Part shown: one piece after another, positions 30,247 through 40,588 of the stretch
Numbering within the stretch: position 1 is the first letter of the stretch
Layout: each line of letters opens with the position of its first letter
NCBI GenBank assembly: GCA_024696155.1
Contig: JAILHD010000056.1
Location: 24,744 to 88,743, forward strand
From: Treponema sp.
Lineage (GTDB): Bacteria > Spirochaetota > Spirochaetia > Treponematales > Treponemataceae
Direction of reading: 5' to 3'
Length of the DNA stretch: 64,000 bases
Position numbers and translations under genes: made by a program
Notes under the pieces: model-generated
Told to the model about the DNA's origin: nothing
The model's input: only the letters and a program-made list of their open reading frames with translations
The model's database searches: none

Positions 30247-31080
30247 CTAATTTAGAAGAATCAGTTCTTCATCACTTAGCTTCCGGTATTCGCCGGGAGC
30301 TAATTTTTTATCCAGAACAAGACTTCCCATACTCAAACGTTTTAGAAACACAACCTTATTTCCAACCGCAGTAAACATTCGTTTTACCTGATGGTACTTT
30401 CCTTCATAAATTGTAAGGATTGCAAAGCGGGACGGTTGTTTTAAAATTTCCGGGCCACATCCTAGTCGTTCGCACACTTCCCCAACAGAAGATTTTTCTA
30501 GCGCAGAATCAATTTCTTCCTGATCTGGAAAACGCATCTGTGCAGGCTCACAGGTAAAGCCAGGGTCATTATCATCTGGGCCAACGGCAATGCCTTCTAC
30601 AAAACGGCGGCTAATTTCTGCCTGTTCTTCTGCAGAAAATTCACGTTCCAGCATTACAAAATAAGATTTATTAATATGCGATTTTGGCGAAATCAGACGG
30701 TGCGTAAGGGTTCCATCCGTTGTAAAAAGCAGGAGGCCTTCTGTATCCATGTCCAGACGGCCTACAAGATGCAGTTTTTCCTGCAAGTAAGGAGTGCGGA
30801 ACTCTGGTGCAAGAAGTTCAAACACAGTCTGATGTTCGCCATCCTTATTCGCGCTTACTGTATGCGCAATTTTATTCATCATCAAAGTGATGTTTTTAAC
30901 GATTGTAACAGGCTCACCGTCTACAGATAATTCGTCGCTTTCAGGATCAATTCCAAGGCTTGGATCATAAATCTGCTTACCATTTAAAAGCACAACTGAG
31001 GTTCGCAAAAGGCGCTTTATATTCTTTCGCGAACCAAAGCCCTGATGAGAAAGAAGCTTATCAATACGTTCTTTTGCCAT
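30247..31080 (-). CDS. RsuA-family pseudouridine synthase
   Basis: RIDKLLSHQGFGSRKNIKRLLRTSVVLLNG S4-like; VGRLDMDTEGLLLFTTDG; ILTIYEGKYHQVKRMF. Confidence 0.9.
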   Translation of the reverse strand: MAKERIDKLLSHQGFGSRKNIKRLLRTSVVLLNGKQIYDPSLGIDPESDELSVDGEPVTIVKNITLMMNKIAHTVSANKDGEHQTVFELLAPEFRTPYLQEKLHLVGRLDMDTEGLLLFTTDGTLTHRLISPKSHINKSYFVMLEREFSAEEQAEISRRFVEGIAVGPDDNDPGFTCEPAQMRFPDQEEIDSALEKSSVGEVCERLGCGPEILKQPSRFAILTIYEGKYHQVKRMFTAVGNKVVFLKRLSMGSLVLDKKLAPGEYRKLSDEELILLN

Positions 31081-31086
31081 TTAAAA

Positions 31087-32448
31087 TTAGCCGCGTTCTT
31101 TAATTGGAACAAACGGGCGCTCTTCTGAAACGTTTTTGTATGCAGGGCGGTAAATGCGTCCACCACTAATAACTTCCTCAATACGGTGAGCAGACCATCC
31201 TGCAATTCGGGAAATTGCAAATATTGGTGTAAAGAGTTCGCGAGGAATATTGAGCATTGAATATACAAATCCAGAATACAAGTCGACGTTTGCACATACT
31301 TTTTTATCTGAATGGTGAACATCACAGATAATTCCTGGTGCAACACGTTCAATAATATCATAAAGGCCAAACTCGTCCATACAGCCTTTTTCCTGAGCCA
31401 GCTGCTTAGCCTTGGCTTTTAAGAGCTTTTCGCGCGGGTCGCTGATTGTATAAACTGCGTGACCCATACCGTAAATAAGTCCTGTGTGGTCAAAAGCATC
31501 TTTATTTGCAATTTTTCTTAAGTAGTCGCTTACTTCTTTTTCGCTAGACCAGTCTTTTACGTTAGCCTTGATTTCATCCATCATTTCTACAACGCGAATG
31601 TTTGCACCACCATGGCGGCTTCCTTTAAGAGAACCAATTGCAGCAGCCATAGAAGAATAAGTATCTGTATCGGCAGAAGAAACAACGTGAACAGTAAGAG
31701 AAGAGTTGTTACCACCACCGTGCTCTGCGTGAATGATGAGTGCAAGGTCAAGAACCTGAGCTTCGAGCGGAGAAAATTCCTTGTTCGAGCGGATAAGGCG
31801 CAAAAAGTTTTCTGAAGTAGAAAGTTCAGGCTTTGGATTATGAATATACATACTTTCGCCATCGTAGTAGCGGCGTTTTGCCTGGTAACCGTATGCTGCA
31901 AAAGTTGAAAAACGCGCAATCAGCTGAACGCTCTGCTTAATAATATTTCCAAGGTTACGATTTTCAGGATCTTCATCATAAGAATAACTTGCAAGTACAC
32001 AACGAGCCATCTTATTCATAATGTCTTTAGAAGGCGCCTTCATAATCATGTCTTCTGTAAAGCTTGGAGGAAGATTACGAATCTCACCAATATATGTAGA
32101 AAAACGTTCAAGCTGAGCCTGAGTTGGCAGTTCACCAAAAAGAAGAAGATAAGCACACTGTTCATAGCCGAACTGATGATTTTTTTCTGCATCGGCAATA
32201 AGATCTTCAACGTTGTAGCCGCGGTAAACAAGACGTCCAGGAATTGCAACCTTTTCGCCATCACGAATTTCATAACCTACTACATCACCAATGCGGGTAA
32301 GACCTACAAGAACACCAGTTCCGTTTGCATTACGGAGACCACGTTTAACATCAAATTTTGAATATAAATCTGGATTGATAGGGTCATTGTGAACTGCAAG
32401 ACTTTCAAATTTTTTCAGGATTTCTGATTCGTCCTTGTAATCAATCAT
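31087..32448 (-). CDS. gltA: Citrate synthase
   Basis: IPGRLVYRGYNVEDL, LIIHAEHGGGNNSSLTVHVVSS, IGSLKGSRHGGAN, IYGMGHAVYTISDPR. Confidence 0.9.
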   Translation of the reverse strand: MIDYKDESEILKKFESLAVHNDPINPDLYSKFDVKRGLRNANGTGVLVGLTRIGDVVGYEIRDGEKVAIPGRLVYRGYNVEDLIADAEKNHQFGYEQCAYLLLFGELPTQAQLERFSTYIGEIRNLPPSFTEDMIMKAPSKDIMNKMARCVLASYSYDEDPENRNLGNIIKQSVQLIARFSTFAAYGYQAKRRYYDGESMYIHNPKPELSTSENFLRLIRSNKEFSPLEAQVLDLALIIHAEHGGGNNSSLTVHVVSSADTDTYSSMAAAIGSLKGSRHGGANIRVVEMMDEIKANVKDWSSEKEVSDYLRKIANKDAFDHTGLIYGMGHAVYTISDPREKLLKAKAKQLAQEKGCMDEFGLYDIIERVAPGIICDVHHSDKKVCANVDLYSGFVYSMLNIPRELFTPIFAISRIAGWSAHRIEEVISGGRIYRPAYKNVSEERPFVPIKERG

Positions 32449-32596
32449 TTAGCACTCCGTAAACTTTAATATGCCATGTAATATTTTGCATAAATATGCA
32501 ATTATTTCGTAAAGAAATTACATAATTATACAATTTTTCATATTTGAATTCAATTATTGAGAGATTTTATTTTTCTAAAAGTTTACTAACAGCAAT

Positions 32597-34180
32597 CTAA
32601 TTTACAAACTGATTTTTGTATTCGCGCGGAGAAAGGCCAGTTGTCTTCTTAAAAATAAAACTGAAATAATGAGGATCTCCAAAGCCACATTCGTAGGCAA
32701 TGTCTGAACCTTTCATATCAGTTTCTTTAAGGAATTTTTTAGCAGCTTCTACGCGTACGTTTGTAAGAAATTCTATAAAGGTAATTCCGCATTCCTGAGA
32801 GAAAATCGTACTAAAATGATTTGGACTCAGATGAACTTCGTCTGCAACGGTAGAAAGACAGGTATCCTGACTTGCATAATTTTTTTCAATATATGCCTTT
32901 GCCTTAATGATTACATCCCCATAACGTCCCTGAATGCGGGAGTCACGGTAATCCAAAAGACGATTTAAAATGCCCCGGACATTTTCTATAAATACCTGCT
33001 CACTCTGAACAGATTTTTCTACAAAGCTTCGCTGCAAAATCTCCGGCATGATTTCTTTTACATCGCCATCCAGTTCTTCTATCAGCTTTGTAACAGCCAT
33101 AATTACGTCCACAAGCAGATAAGAGGCAATTACCGTAAAACTCTGCGAATTATCATTTAAAATGTCGCAGTAGTGATTAATGATTGTGTCGATTTCGTTT
33201 TTACCGGCATATTTAAGGTTATCAACAAGCGGATCTTTATCCTGCAAAGAAATCTGACCGTCGCTGGAATTTTTTACATCATCAGAACTTAAAATACGGC
33301 TTTTGTTCCAGATTCGAGTCATTTGTAAAATGCGGTCCGCATCGTTATAACATTCCGGCAACTGTGAAAAATGATCTACAGTCTTACTGATTGAAGAAAT
33401 TACATTACAGTCCAGATGCTGAGAAACAATATGCTCGATGGCTTCTGCATAATCAAAACAGTTATTATCAATATCTTCCTGCGAATTGCCTTTTAAAATA
33501 CAAACATTGCGCTCAGGTCCAATAAAAAACGAAATTACATCTCCCCAGTTTTTTACAAGGGAAATAAGACGACCTTTTGCTTCCTGAACGGCATTTCTGT
33601 CCTGATTTTCGCTTCTTAGCTCATTAATAATGATTTTGTAATAATGCGAAATAAAATCAAGATTAAGAGTCTGAGCCTTATGCATTGCTACCGCGTAATC
33701 ACAGTTACCAAGCACCAGATCTGAAAGGAACTTATTCTTTAGCAAGGCGGCATTTGATTCCAGTTCTTCTTTTAGCTGACTGATGTCGCTCTGCTGCTTT
33801 TTTTCTTTATCAAGGTTTGCGGCAACCTTATTAAGACTTTTTAAAAGATCATCATGGGTAAACGGCTTTAGGATATAGTCTTCTACACCAATAGAAATTG
33901 CAGCTTTTGCATATTCAAATTCATCATGGCCAGAAAGAATAATAATACGTATCCATGGCTGAATTTTTTTTAGGATTCTGGAAAGTTCAAGACCGTCCAT
34001 AAAAGGCATTTTTATATCGGTAATCAGAATATCAGGCTTCATCTCATGAATCATAGAAAGAGCCAGTTCACCGTCGCTTGCTTCTCCTGCAAAAGTAAAT
34101 TGAGAATTTTCCCAGTCTATAGTGTTTCTGATTCCTTCAAGAACAATATGTTCGTCATCCACTATAAAAACGCTGTACAT
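32597..34180 (-). CDS. Response regulator, REC + AraC-type HTH
   Basis: DILITDIKMPFMDGLEL...IILSGHDEFEYAKAAISIGVEDYILKPF; C-terminal HLSPNHFSTIFSQECGITFIEFLTNVRVEAAKKFL...FGDPHYFSFIFKKTTGLSPREYK. Confidence 0.93.
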   Translation of the reverse strand: MYSVFIVDDEHIVLEGIRNTIDWENSQFTFAGEASDGELALSMIHEMKPDILITDIKMPFMDGLELSRILKKIQPWIRIIILSGHDEFEYAKAAISIGVEDYILKPFTHDDLLKSLNKVAANLDKEKKQQSDISQLKEELESNAALLKNKFLSDLVLGNCDYAVAMHKAQTLNLDFISHYYKIIINELRSENQDRNAVQEAKGRLISLVKNWGDVISFFIGPERNVCILKGNSQEDIDNNCFDYAEAIEHIVSQHLDCNVISSISKTVDHFSQLPECYNDADRILQMTRIWNKSRILSSDDVKNSSDGQISLQDKDPLVDNLKYAGKNEIDTIINHYCDILNDNSQSFTVIASYLLVDVIMAVTKLIEELDGDVKEIMPEILQRSFVEKSVQSEQVFIENVRGILNRLLDYRDSRIQGRYGDVIIKAKAYIEKNYASQDTCLSTVADEVHLSPNHFSTIFSQECGITFIEFLTNVRVEAAKKFLKETDMKGSDIAYECGFGDPHYFSFIFKKTTGLSPREYKNQFVN

Positions 34181-34190
34181 CGGGTTACTC

Positions 34191-35663
34191 CTAATTCTCT
34201 TTTACATCTACAATACATGGAATTGTAAAACTTACGTTTGTGCCATGCATTTTTTCGCTGGAAATTTCAAGGCCGCAAGTTTTATCATTATAATACAGAA
34301 TCAATCTTTTATTAACATTATAAAGCCCATAAACTGAAGCAAGATTCTGTCCTTTATCTTTAGAAAGCTCTTCGCGTACCTGTTCCAGCCTTTCCGGGGT
34401 AAAACCTGCTCCATCATCAATTACACAGATTCTGATTTTTGTGTGAGTTTCATCGCTGTACTGAGCTGTGATATTTATATGCCCCCTGCCACGCTTATTT
34501 TTTATTCCGTGGTAGATGGCATTTTCTATTAGAGGCTGAAGGCTTAGCTTTAAAACCATATAATTATTCAAACTTTCATCAACCGTAAACTGATAGTTTA
34601 AAATTTCTCCGTAACGGAGCTTTTGAATTGTAAGATAGTTTTTTACGTGCTCCATTTCCTGTTCCAGAGTAATCCAGTCGTGACCGCGGCTAAGCGAAAT
34701 ACGCATAAAATTAGAAAATGCTCTGGTAATCTGAATAACTTCGTCCTTTTTTCCGCCTTCTGCAAGCCAGATTATTGTATCAAAAGTGTTGTACAAAAAG
34801 TGTGGAGTAATCTGTGCCTGAAGTTTAGAAAGCTCCTCTTTCTGAAGATTTATCTGTTCTTCAATATTCTGCTTCATCAAAAGGTCAATCTGTCTGGCCA
34901 TGGAGTTAAGGTTTTCTACCAGGTGATTAAATTCCCTGATTTTAGGAGAGTCAATCTGCGCCTGTAAGTTTCCCGCTGCAAGCTGGGTAGAAAAGTTTTC
35001 CATTTTAGAGATTGGTACACGAATTTTGATTGAAAGGGTTTTAAAATTTGTAAAAATCAAAAGCGAAACAAGTATAAAAATAAGCGCCATAAAACAGAAA
35101 ATAAAGTACGGCGAGTTTTGTATATAGTTATTAGTCTTTTCCGCAGATTCAATTTCGCAAAGAATATAATCCTGCATAATCTGGGCAAAAAGATTGGAAA
35201 TACTTCTAATTTCATCCAGCATGTGCTCATTCTGTTCTACATCGGCAGTATTCTGTTCAATCTGCTGGGTAAAAAGTTCTATATTACGCGAAAGAGTCTG
35301 GCAGGTTCGGTATGCAAGTTCCAGTTTTGCCGACGAAGTCGGATCATCACTTTTATAAAGTAATTCCTGCACACTTTCTTCAATAATATTAAGATAGGTT
35401 TCGTGTTTACTAAGTTTTACATTGTTACGTCCAGAAACTATTCCCCAAAGTTCATCCGTAATATCATCTCGGGCAACCTTCATAATGGCATTTGCGTGGC
35501 CTACATTTCTGATTATGTTATTTGAACGCATTCGGTTATACTGCCACATGATTATCGTATAAATCATAGGAATAAGCATAATCAAAATGATTATGACGTA
35601 TGAACGCATAATAGAATGGTAAAGACTTTCTTTACCAAAGCGACTTCTTATTTTTGAAAACAT
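34191..35663 (-). CDS. LytS/YesM-type sensor histidine kinase (HAMP-like, His_kinase)
   Basis: LQAQITPHFLYNTFDTIIWLAEGG; LSLQPLIENAIYHGI; two transmembrane segments. Confidence 0.93.
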   Translation of the reverse strand: MFSKIRSRFGKESLYHSIMRSYVIIILIMLIPMIYTIIMWQYNRMRSNNIIRNVGHANAIMKVARDDITDELWGIVSGRNNVKLSKHETYLNIIEESVQELLYKSDDPTSSAKLELAYRTCQTLSRNIELFTQQIEQNTADVEQNEHMLDEIRSISNLFAQIMQDYILCEIESAEKTNNYIQNSPYFIFCFMALIFILVSLLIFTNFKTLSIKIRVPISKMENFSTQLAAGNLQAQIDSPKIREFNHLVENLNSMARQIDLLMKQNIEEQINLQKEELSKLQAQITPHFLYNTFDTIIWLAEGGKKDEVIQITRAFSNFMRISLSRGHDWITLEQEMEHVKNYLTIQKLRYGEILNYQFTVDESLNNYMVLKLSLQPLIENAIYHGIKNKRGRGHINITAQYSDETHTKIRICVIDDGAGFTPERLEQVREELSKDKGQNLASVYGLYNVNKRLILYYNDKTCGLEISSEKMHGTNVSFTIPCIVDVKEN

Positions 35664-36686
35664 TTAAAAGCCCTTCCCGGCAAAAGTAGTAAAATCATCA
35701 AATTCGGTGTAAACGGCGCCATCAACATAGGTTACCGGCGGAATAGACTTACCATTATGCAGATCTTTTACAAGCTCGCAAAGTTTTGGACCAGTATTTG
35801 GATTACATTCTACAACGCAGTTTATTGCACCATAAGTAAGAGCTTCTATTGATTTACGCTCTCCGTCTATTGTTACAATTGTTACGGTTGTAGCATGAAT
35901 TGCATTTTCTCTTAAAGAATCAAGGATTCCCCACGTCATAGCATCATTGTGCGAAAAAATGATATCTATATTATTCTGCCCGATTGAAAGCCCGCCATTA
36001 AACGAAATTATTTTATTTGCAATTTCATGGCCTTTTGAACGCATAAAATCGCCGCTTTCTGAATGAATGATTCGGAATTTTGGCTCAGTCTGGATAACGT
36101 TTCTAAAACCGCTGGCACGTCCGTACGCAGGAGAAGAATTTTCTGTTCCACTGATTTCAAGAATGTTCAAAGGTTCATCTTTAGAAGAATTTTTATATTT
36201 TGAAAGAAGAAATTGTGCTGCCTTCTGCCCTTCTGAATAACTGTCTTCACCAATAAAACCTGCGTAAAGAGACTCATCAGATGTTTTTATCATGCGGTCT
36301 ACAACAATCACTGGAATTCCGGCTTCTTTTGCTTCCATTAAAACATTATCCCAGCCTGTTTCTACAATAGGAACAAACGCAATTACATCAACCTGGTAAA
36401 TAATAAATGAATGAATTGCCTGAAGCTGATTTTCCTGCTTTTGCTGTGCATTATCATAAAGAATCTGAATGCCGTTTTTTTCTGCAGCTTCCAGAATTGA
36501 ATCTGTATTACGAATTCTCCATTCACTTTCCGCACCAATCTGCGAAAAGCCTAAAAGAATCTGATTATTATCTTCCTGTTCAGTTTTTTTTCTGCACGAA
36601 ACAAGGCATGCTGCAACTACAACTCCCGCCGCAAATATAGCAATGCCTGCCAGAAAACATTTTCTACTGCGTGTTCGTTCACTCAT
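35664..36686 (-). CDS. Periplasmic sugar-binding-like protein adjacent to the two-component system
   Basis: Lipobox VVAACLVSC; GFSQIGAESEWRIRNTDS...YDNAQQKQENQLQAIHSFI paralogous to 40589-41572 product. Confidence 0.9.
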   Translation of the reverse strand: MSERTRSRKCFLAGIAIFAAGVVVAACLVSCRKKTEQEDNNQILLGFSQIGAESEWRIRNTDSILEAAEKNGIQILYDNAQQKQENQLQAIHSFIIYQVDVIAFVPIVETGWDNVLMEAKEAGIPVIVVDRMIKTSDESLYAGFIGEDSYSEGQKAAQFLLSKYKNSSKDEPLNILEISGTENSSPAYGRASGFRNVIQTEPKFRIIHSESGDFMRSKGHEIANKIISFNGGLSIGQNNIDIIFSHNDAMTWGILDSLRENAIHATTVTIVTIDGERKSIEALTYGAINCVVECNPNTGPKLCELVKDLHNGKSIPPVTYVDGAVYTEFDDFTTFAGKGF

Positions 36687-36749
36687 TCTTTTATTATAAC
36701 TCGCCTTAGTTTAATGTGCCAAGAATGTATTGTTATTTTAATAACAAGA

Positions 36750-36782
36750 AAAAGCGGCCGCTACAGTTGTAACGACCGCTTA
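36750..36782 (-). terminator. Intrinsic terminator downstream of sugar ABC operon
   Basis: Minus strand AAGCGGTCGTTACAACTGTAGCGGCCGCTTTTTC. Confidence 0.75.
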
Positions 36783-36829
36783 GGACGGAGTTTTATGCAG
36801 TAAAAAAATTAGTTCAAAAAATCATCAGA

Positions 36830-37891
36830 TTAATTGCGATTTCTGTTTTTTACAATTACAAATACACTCTGCAATACGATGAAGAAACAAAGGATTGCAG
36901 AAAGTACGATTCTTGCCCACCAGCTTGAAAGTGTTCCCTGGAAGCGGATTAAACTTTCGATTGTTGCCTTAATCAGTACACCAAAGAAAGTTCCAACAAC
37001 AGTACCAACACCACCAGTAAGCATTGTTCCACCAATTACGGCAGAAGAAATTGCTTCCATTTCAAAACCTCGAGCCTGCTCTACGAATCCCGAAGTTGTG
37101 TTCAAACAGAATACAAGTCCACCAAGCGAAGCAAGGAAACCTTCCAGCATATAGGCCATGAACTTAGTCTTTTTAACGTTAATACCCATCAAAAGTGCCG
37201 ACTGCTCGTTTCCACCAATGGCAAACAGGTTTCGTCCAAAACGGGTGTATTTAAGCATCCACCAGATAATTGCAACTGTAATCAAAGCAATAATTACACT
37301 TGGGTGAACAAACGGGAACATCAGAATACCGCGTTTATTATGATATGGAGCAAACAATACGCGAATATCTTTGTTAGCAAGACCAAGGAAGAACTTACTC
37401 TTTGTAATGGCAATCTGCTGAGAGCTGATAATAGCTGTCAAGCCACGGCAGAAGAACAATCCTGCAAGTGTGATTACGAACGGCTGCAATTCCATATAAG
37501 AAATAAGCCATCCCTGAGCAGCACCAAAAATTACACCAAAAGCAAGAACTATAAGAATTGCAATTCCTGCAGGCATATCCATTTTTTCCATGTAGTATGC
37601 CAGAATCATACAGTCCAAACCAACAACAGAACCAACCGAAATATCAATACCGCCGGTAATCATTACGACAGTCATACCAGAAGCAACAATCAACAAGCCG
37701 GCATTATCAATCAGCATGTTAAGAAAGGTCTGCATCTTATTAAAGCCCTGTTCACTGTAGAGAATAAGACCAACAATATACATCAGGGCAAAAAGTCCGA
37801 TTGTAACAACCAAGAGGAAGTTACTGGAATCGATTTTAAAAGTTTTTTTAAGACCAGCTATAAAACCACTTTTTTCGTTTTTATTTTCCAT
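36830..37891 (-). CDS. Sugar ABC transporter permease (BPD_transp_2, YjfF-like)
   Basis: VVMITGGIDISVGSVVGL, GGNEQSALLMGINV, SSAVIGGTMLTGGVGTVVGTFFGVL. Confidence 0.9.
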   Translation of the reverse strand: MENKNEKSGFIAGLKKTFKIDSSNFLLVVTIGLFALMYIVGLILYSEQGFNKMQTFLNMLIDNAGLLIVASGMTVVMITGGIDISVGSVVGLDCMILAYYMEKMDMPAGIAILIVLAFGVIFGAAQGWLISYMELQPFVITLAGLFFCRGLTAIISSQQIAITKSKFFLGLANKDIRVLFAPYHNKRGILMFPFVHPSVIIALITVAIIWWMLKYTRFGRNLFAIGGNEQSALLMGINVKKTKFMAYMLEGFLASLGGLVFCLNTTSGFVEQARGFEMEAISSAVIGGTMLTGGVGTVVGTFFGVLIKATIESLIRFQGTLSSWWARIVLSAILCFFIVLQSVFVIVKNRNRN

Positions 37892-37902
37892 TTCTCCCCT
37901 CC

Positions 37903-38976
37903 TTATTTAGCAGTAATAGTTCCCAAAGCTGAATTTGCAGCCTTGAGTTTTCTCTGAGCCATCCATTTTTTGAAAGCTGGAGACTGGAATACAACAATCA
38001 GAACAACTACTACGGCTTTGTAAACCGGAAGCTGATCTGCACTAACACCTACAGCATACAAACTTGTTGTAAGCGCCTGAATTGTAATGGCACCGATTAC
38101 AGAACCTGCAAGATTAAACTTACCACCGCCAAGGCTGTTTCCACCAAGAGCAACTGCAAGAATAGCATCAAGTTCCATATTCAAACCGATGTTATTAGCA
38201 TCACAGGAATAGATACGGCTTGAAGCAATAAGACCTGTAACACCTGAACAGAAGCCACTGAATACATAACAGAAGAAGATAACCATTACAGAGTTGATAC
38301 CAACAAGGCGTCCTGCTTTAGGGTTAATTCCGACTGTCTGAATGTAAGTGCTCATAGCTGTTTTAGTTGTTACAAGATAAGTGATTGCAACAAATGCAAC
38401 AGCAATAAAAATTGGTGTTGGAATAATACATCCAGGAATAAATCCACCAATGTATTTGTAAGATTCCATACGAACGTACAAGATTACACCAGTTGCAAGC
38501 TCTGTAGAGCTGATAAGCTGAGCAATACCGCGGCCTGCAGTGTACATAATCAAAGTTGCAACCATAGGCTGAATATTAAGCCCCGCAACAAGGAATCCGT
38601 TTACAGCACCACAAACAACACCCAAAAGCAAACCAAAGAAGATTGCAAGAGCAGGTGCCATTGCATAACCGTCATAGCTTGAACCAAGAAGGCGAACAAT
38701 CAAGGCTGCAGAAACTGCGGCAATTGTACCAACAGAGATATCAGTACCGCGCGAGCTGGCAGCAACAAAGGTCATACCAACTGCAAGAATAATAAGTTCA
38801 CTAGAACGATTCAAAATATCAATTAAGAAACCATAAAGAACGCCGTTATTAATAGAAATTCTAAAGAATCCTGGAGTGATAATAGCGTTCACAATAAGCA
38901 TAATTATAAGCGCAGTAATCGGCAGCAAAAGCTGGCTTTTACGAGCTTTATTCCACAATGCATAAAAATTAGCCAT
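37903..38976 (-). CDS. Sugar ABC transporter permease (BPD_transp_2, YtfT-like)
   Basis: TFVAASSRGTDISVGTIAAVSAAL, GINPKAGRLVGIN, LAVALGGNSLGGGKFNLAGSVIGA; start set at MANFYALW. Confidence 0.9.
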   Translation of the reverse strand: MANFYALWNKARKSQLLLPITALIIMLIVNAIITPGFFRISINNGVLYGFLIDILNRSSELIILAVGMTFVAASSRGTDISVGTIAAVSAALIVRLLGSSYDGYAMAPALAIFFGLLLGVVCGAVNGFLVAGLNIQPMVATLIMYTAGRGIAQLISSTELATGVILYVRMESYKYIGGFIPGCIIPTPIFIAVAFVAITYLVTTKTAMSTYIQTVGINPKAGRLVGINSVMVIFFCYVFSGFCSGVTGLIASSRIYSCDANNIGLNMELDAILAVALGGNSLGGGKFNLAGSVIGAITIQALTTSLYAVGVSADQLPVYKAVVVVLIVVFQSPAFKKWMAQRKLKAANSALGTITAK

Positions 38977-40489
38977 TAGATTTTCCTCCCGCAATTGCAA
39001 CCATTACATCCTGCTGAGTAAGGCCATTGTTTTTAAGCTCGCCAACCTTCTGACCATCGCGCATAACGCAAAGGCGGTTTACAGTACGGAGCATTTCATC
39101 AATTTCTGAACTGATGAACACAACAGTAAGACCTTCTTTTGCAAGCTGAATTACAAGCTTCTGAATTTCTGTTTTTGTACCAACATCAATACCGCGTGTA
39201 GGTTCATCCAAAATAAGGAATTCAGGATTTGTTACAAGCCAGCGTCCAATAATTACCTTCTGCTGGTTACCACCAGAAAGAGCCTTAATTGGAGTTTCCA
39301 TAGAAACAGTCTTTACATTCAAAGCCTTTACGTACTTTTCTGTAAGTTCAATCTGCTTTGACATTGGAAGCTTTTTGAAAACACCAGTTTTTGCCTGAAG
39401 GGCAATCATCATGTTTTCGCGGATAGAAAGATCTGCAATTATACTTTCTGCCTTACGGTCTTCTGGCAAATAAGCCATGCCGCGTTTAATAGAATCAATT
39501 GGAGAATTAGCAACAAGAGGCTTTCCGTTGAATTCCAAAGTACCAGCATCCGGACGGTCTGCGCCATAAAGAGTACGAACCAGTTCCGAACGGCCAGAAC
39601 CAAGCAAACCTGTTAAACCAATAACTTCACCCTTTTTTATCGTCAGTTCAAATGGTTTGATTGAACCTTTGTGAGTAAGACCAACGGCCTTAAGAATTAC
39701 AGGAACGTCATCGCGCTCTTCTACAGAGTTATCTGCATGCAGGTTATCAAGTTCTGCAACTTCGTGACCAAGCATTGCCTGAACAAGTTCCAGACGAGGA
39801 AGTTCTGCAACAGTGTACTGACCTTCAAGTTCACCGTTGCGAAGAACAGTAATCTTATCGCAAACAGCGTAAACCTGCTCAAGGAAGTGAGTTACGAAGA
39901 TAATACCAACTCCGCGACTCTTAAGACGGTTCATAACTTTAAAGAGCTCTTCTACTTCCTTATCATCCAAAGAAGATGTAGGTTCATCAAGAATCAAAAC
40001 CTTACAGTTAAAATTGATAGCACGGGCAATAGCAACCATCTGTTGAATCGCAACAGAATAGTCTCCCAGGCTTTTTGTTACATCTATATCAACAAGGCCT
40101 ACTTCACCAAGTACTTTTTTGGCCTGTTCGTTCATTAATTTCCAGTCAATTGCAAAATGCTTTTTTGGTTCGTGTCCTGCAAAAATATTTTCTGCAACGG
40201 AAATATTCGGACACAAGTTAACTTCCTGATATACAGTACTGATTCCGTTTTTCTGTGATTCCTCTGGAGAATGGTTATTAATTTCCTTACCCTCAAGAAA
40301 AACTTCTCCAGAATCTCTGGTATGAATACCGGTAAGAACTTTAATCAATGTTGATTTTCCGGCACCGTTTTCTCCCATCAATGCATGAATTTCACCCTTG
40401 CAAAGAGTAAAATCAACATTCTGAAGAGCCTTTACGCCAGGAAATGTCATTGTTATGTTTTTCATTTGAAGTAAAACTTCATTTGCCAT
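38969..40489 (-). CDS. Sugar ABC transporter ATP-binding protein (two NBDs)
   Basis: MGENGAGKSTLIKVLTGI, LILDEPTSSLD, LSGGNQQKVIIGRWL, LILDEPTRGIDVG. Confidence 0.93.
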   Translation of the reverse strand: MANEVLLQMKNITMTFPGVKALQNVDFTLCKGEIHALMGENGAGKSTLIKVLTGIHTRDSGEVFLEGKEINNHSPEESQKNGISTVYQEVNLCPNISVAENIFAGHEPKKHFAIDWKLMNEQAKKVLGEVGLVDIDVTKSLGDYSVAIQQMVAIARAINFNCKVLILDEPTSSLDDKEVEELFKVMNRLKSRGVGIIFVTHFLEQVYAVCDKITVLRNGELEGQYTVAELPRLELVQAMLGHEVAELDNLHADNSVEERDDVPVILKAVGLTHKGSIKPFELTIKKGEVIGLTGLLGSGRSELVRTLYGADRPDAGTLEFNGKPLVANSPIDSIKRGMAYLPEDRKAESIIADLSIRENMMIALQAKTGVFKKLPMSKQIELTEKYVKALNVKTVSMETPIKALSGGNQQKVIIGRWLVTNPEFLILDEPTRGIDVGTKTEIQKLVIQLAKEGLTVVFISSEIDEMLRTVNRLCVMRDGQKVGELKNNGLTQQDVMVAIAGGKSNG

Positions 40490-40514
40490 TTTCTTTTCCC
40501 TATTTTTTTTCAAA

Positions 40515-40566
40515 AAAAAGGCTGGAGAGTGCAGGTTTTTACTGCCCTGTGCAACTCCAGCCTTTC
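40515..40566 (-). terminator. Intercistronic hairpin with minus-strand T run, between SBP and ATPase genes
   Basis: Minus strand AAAGGCTGGAGTTGCACAGGGCAGTAAAAACCTGCACTCTCCAGCCTTTTTTTT. Confidence 0.75.
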
Positions 40567-40588
40567 CAGCTAAATTACAAATCTAAAA

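Noticed and set aside
32438-32460. TTAGCACTC resembling half of a CIRCE element before gltA
   Set aside because: The inverted half GAGTGCTAA is missing at N9; on the minus strand it simply forms the RBS (GGAGTGCTAAATG). No CIRCE before groES either.
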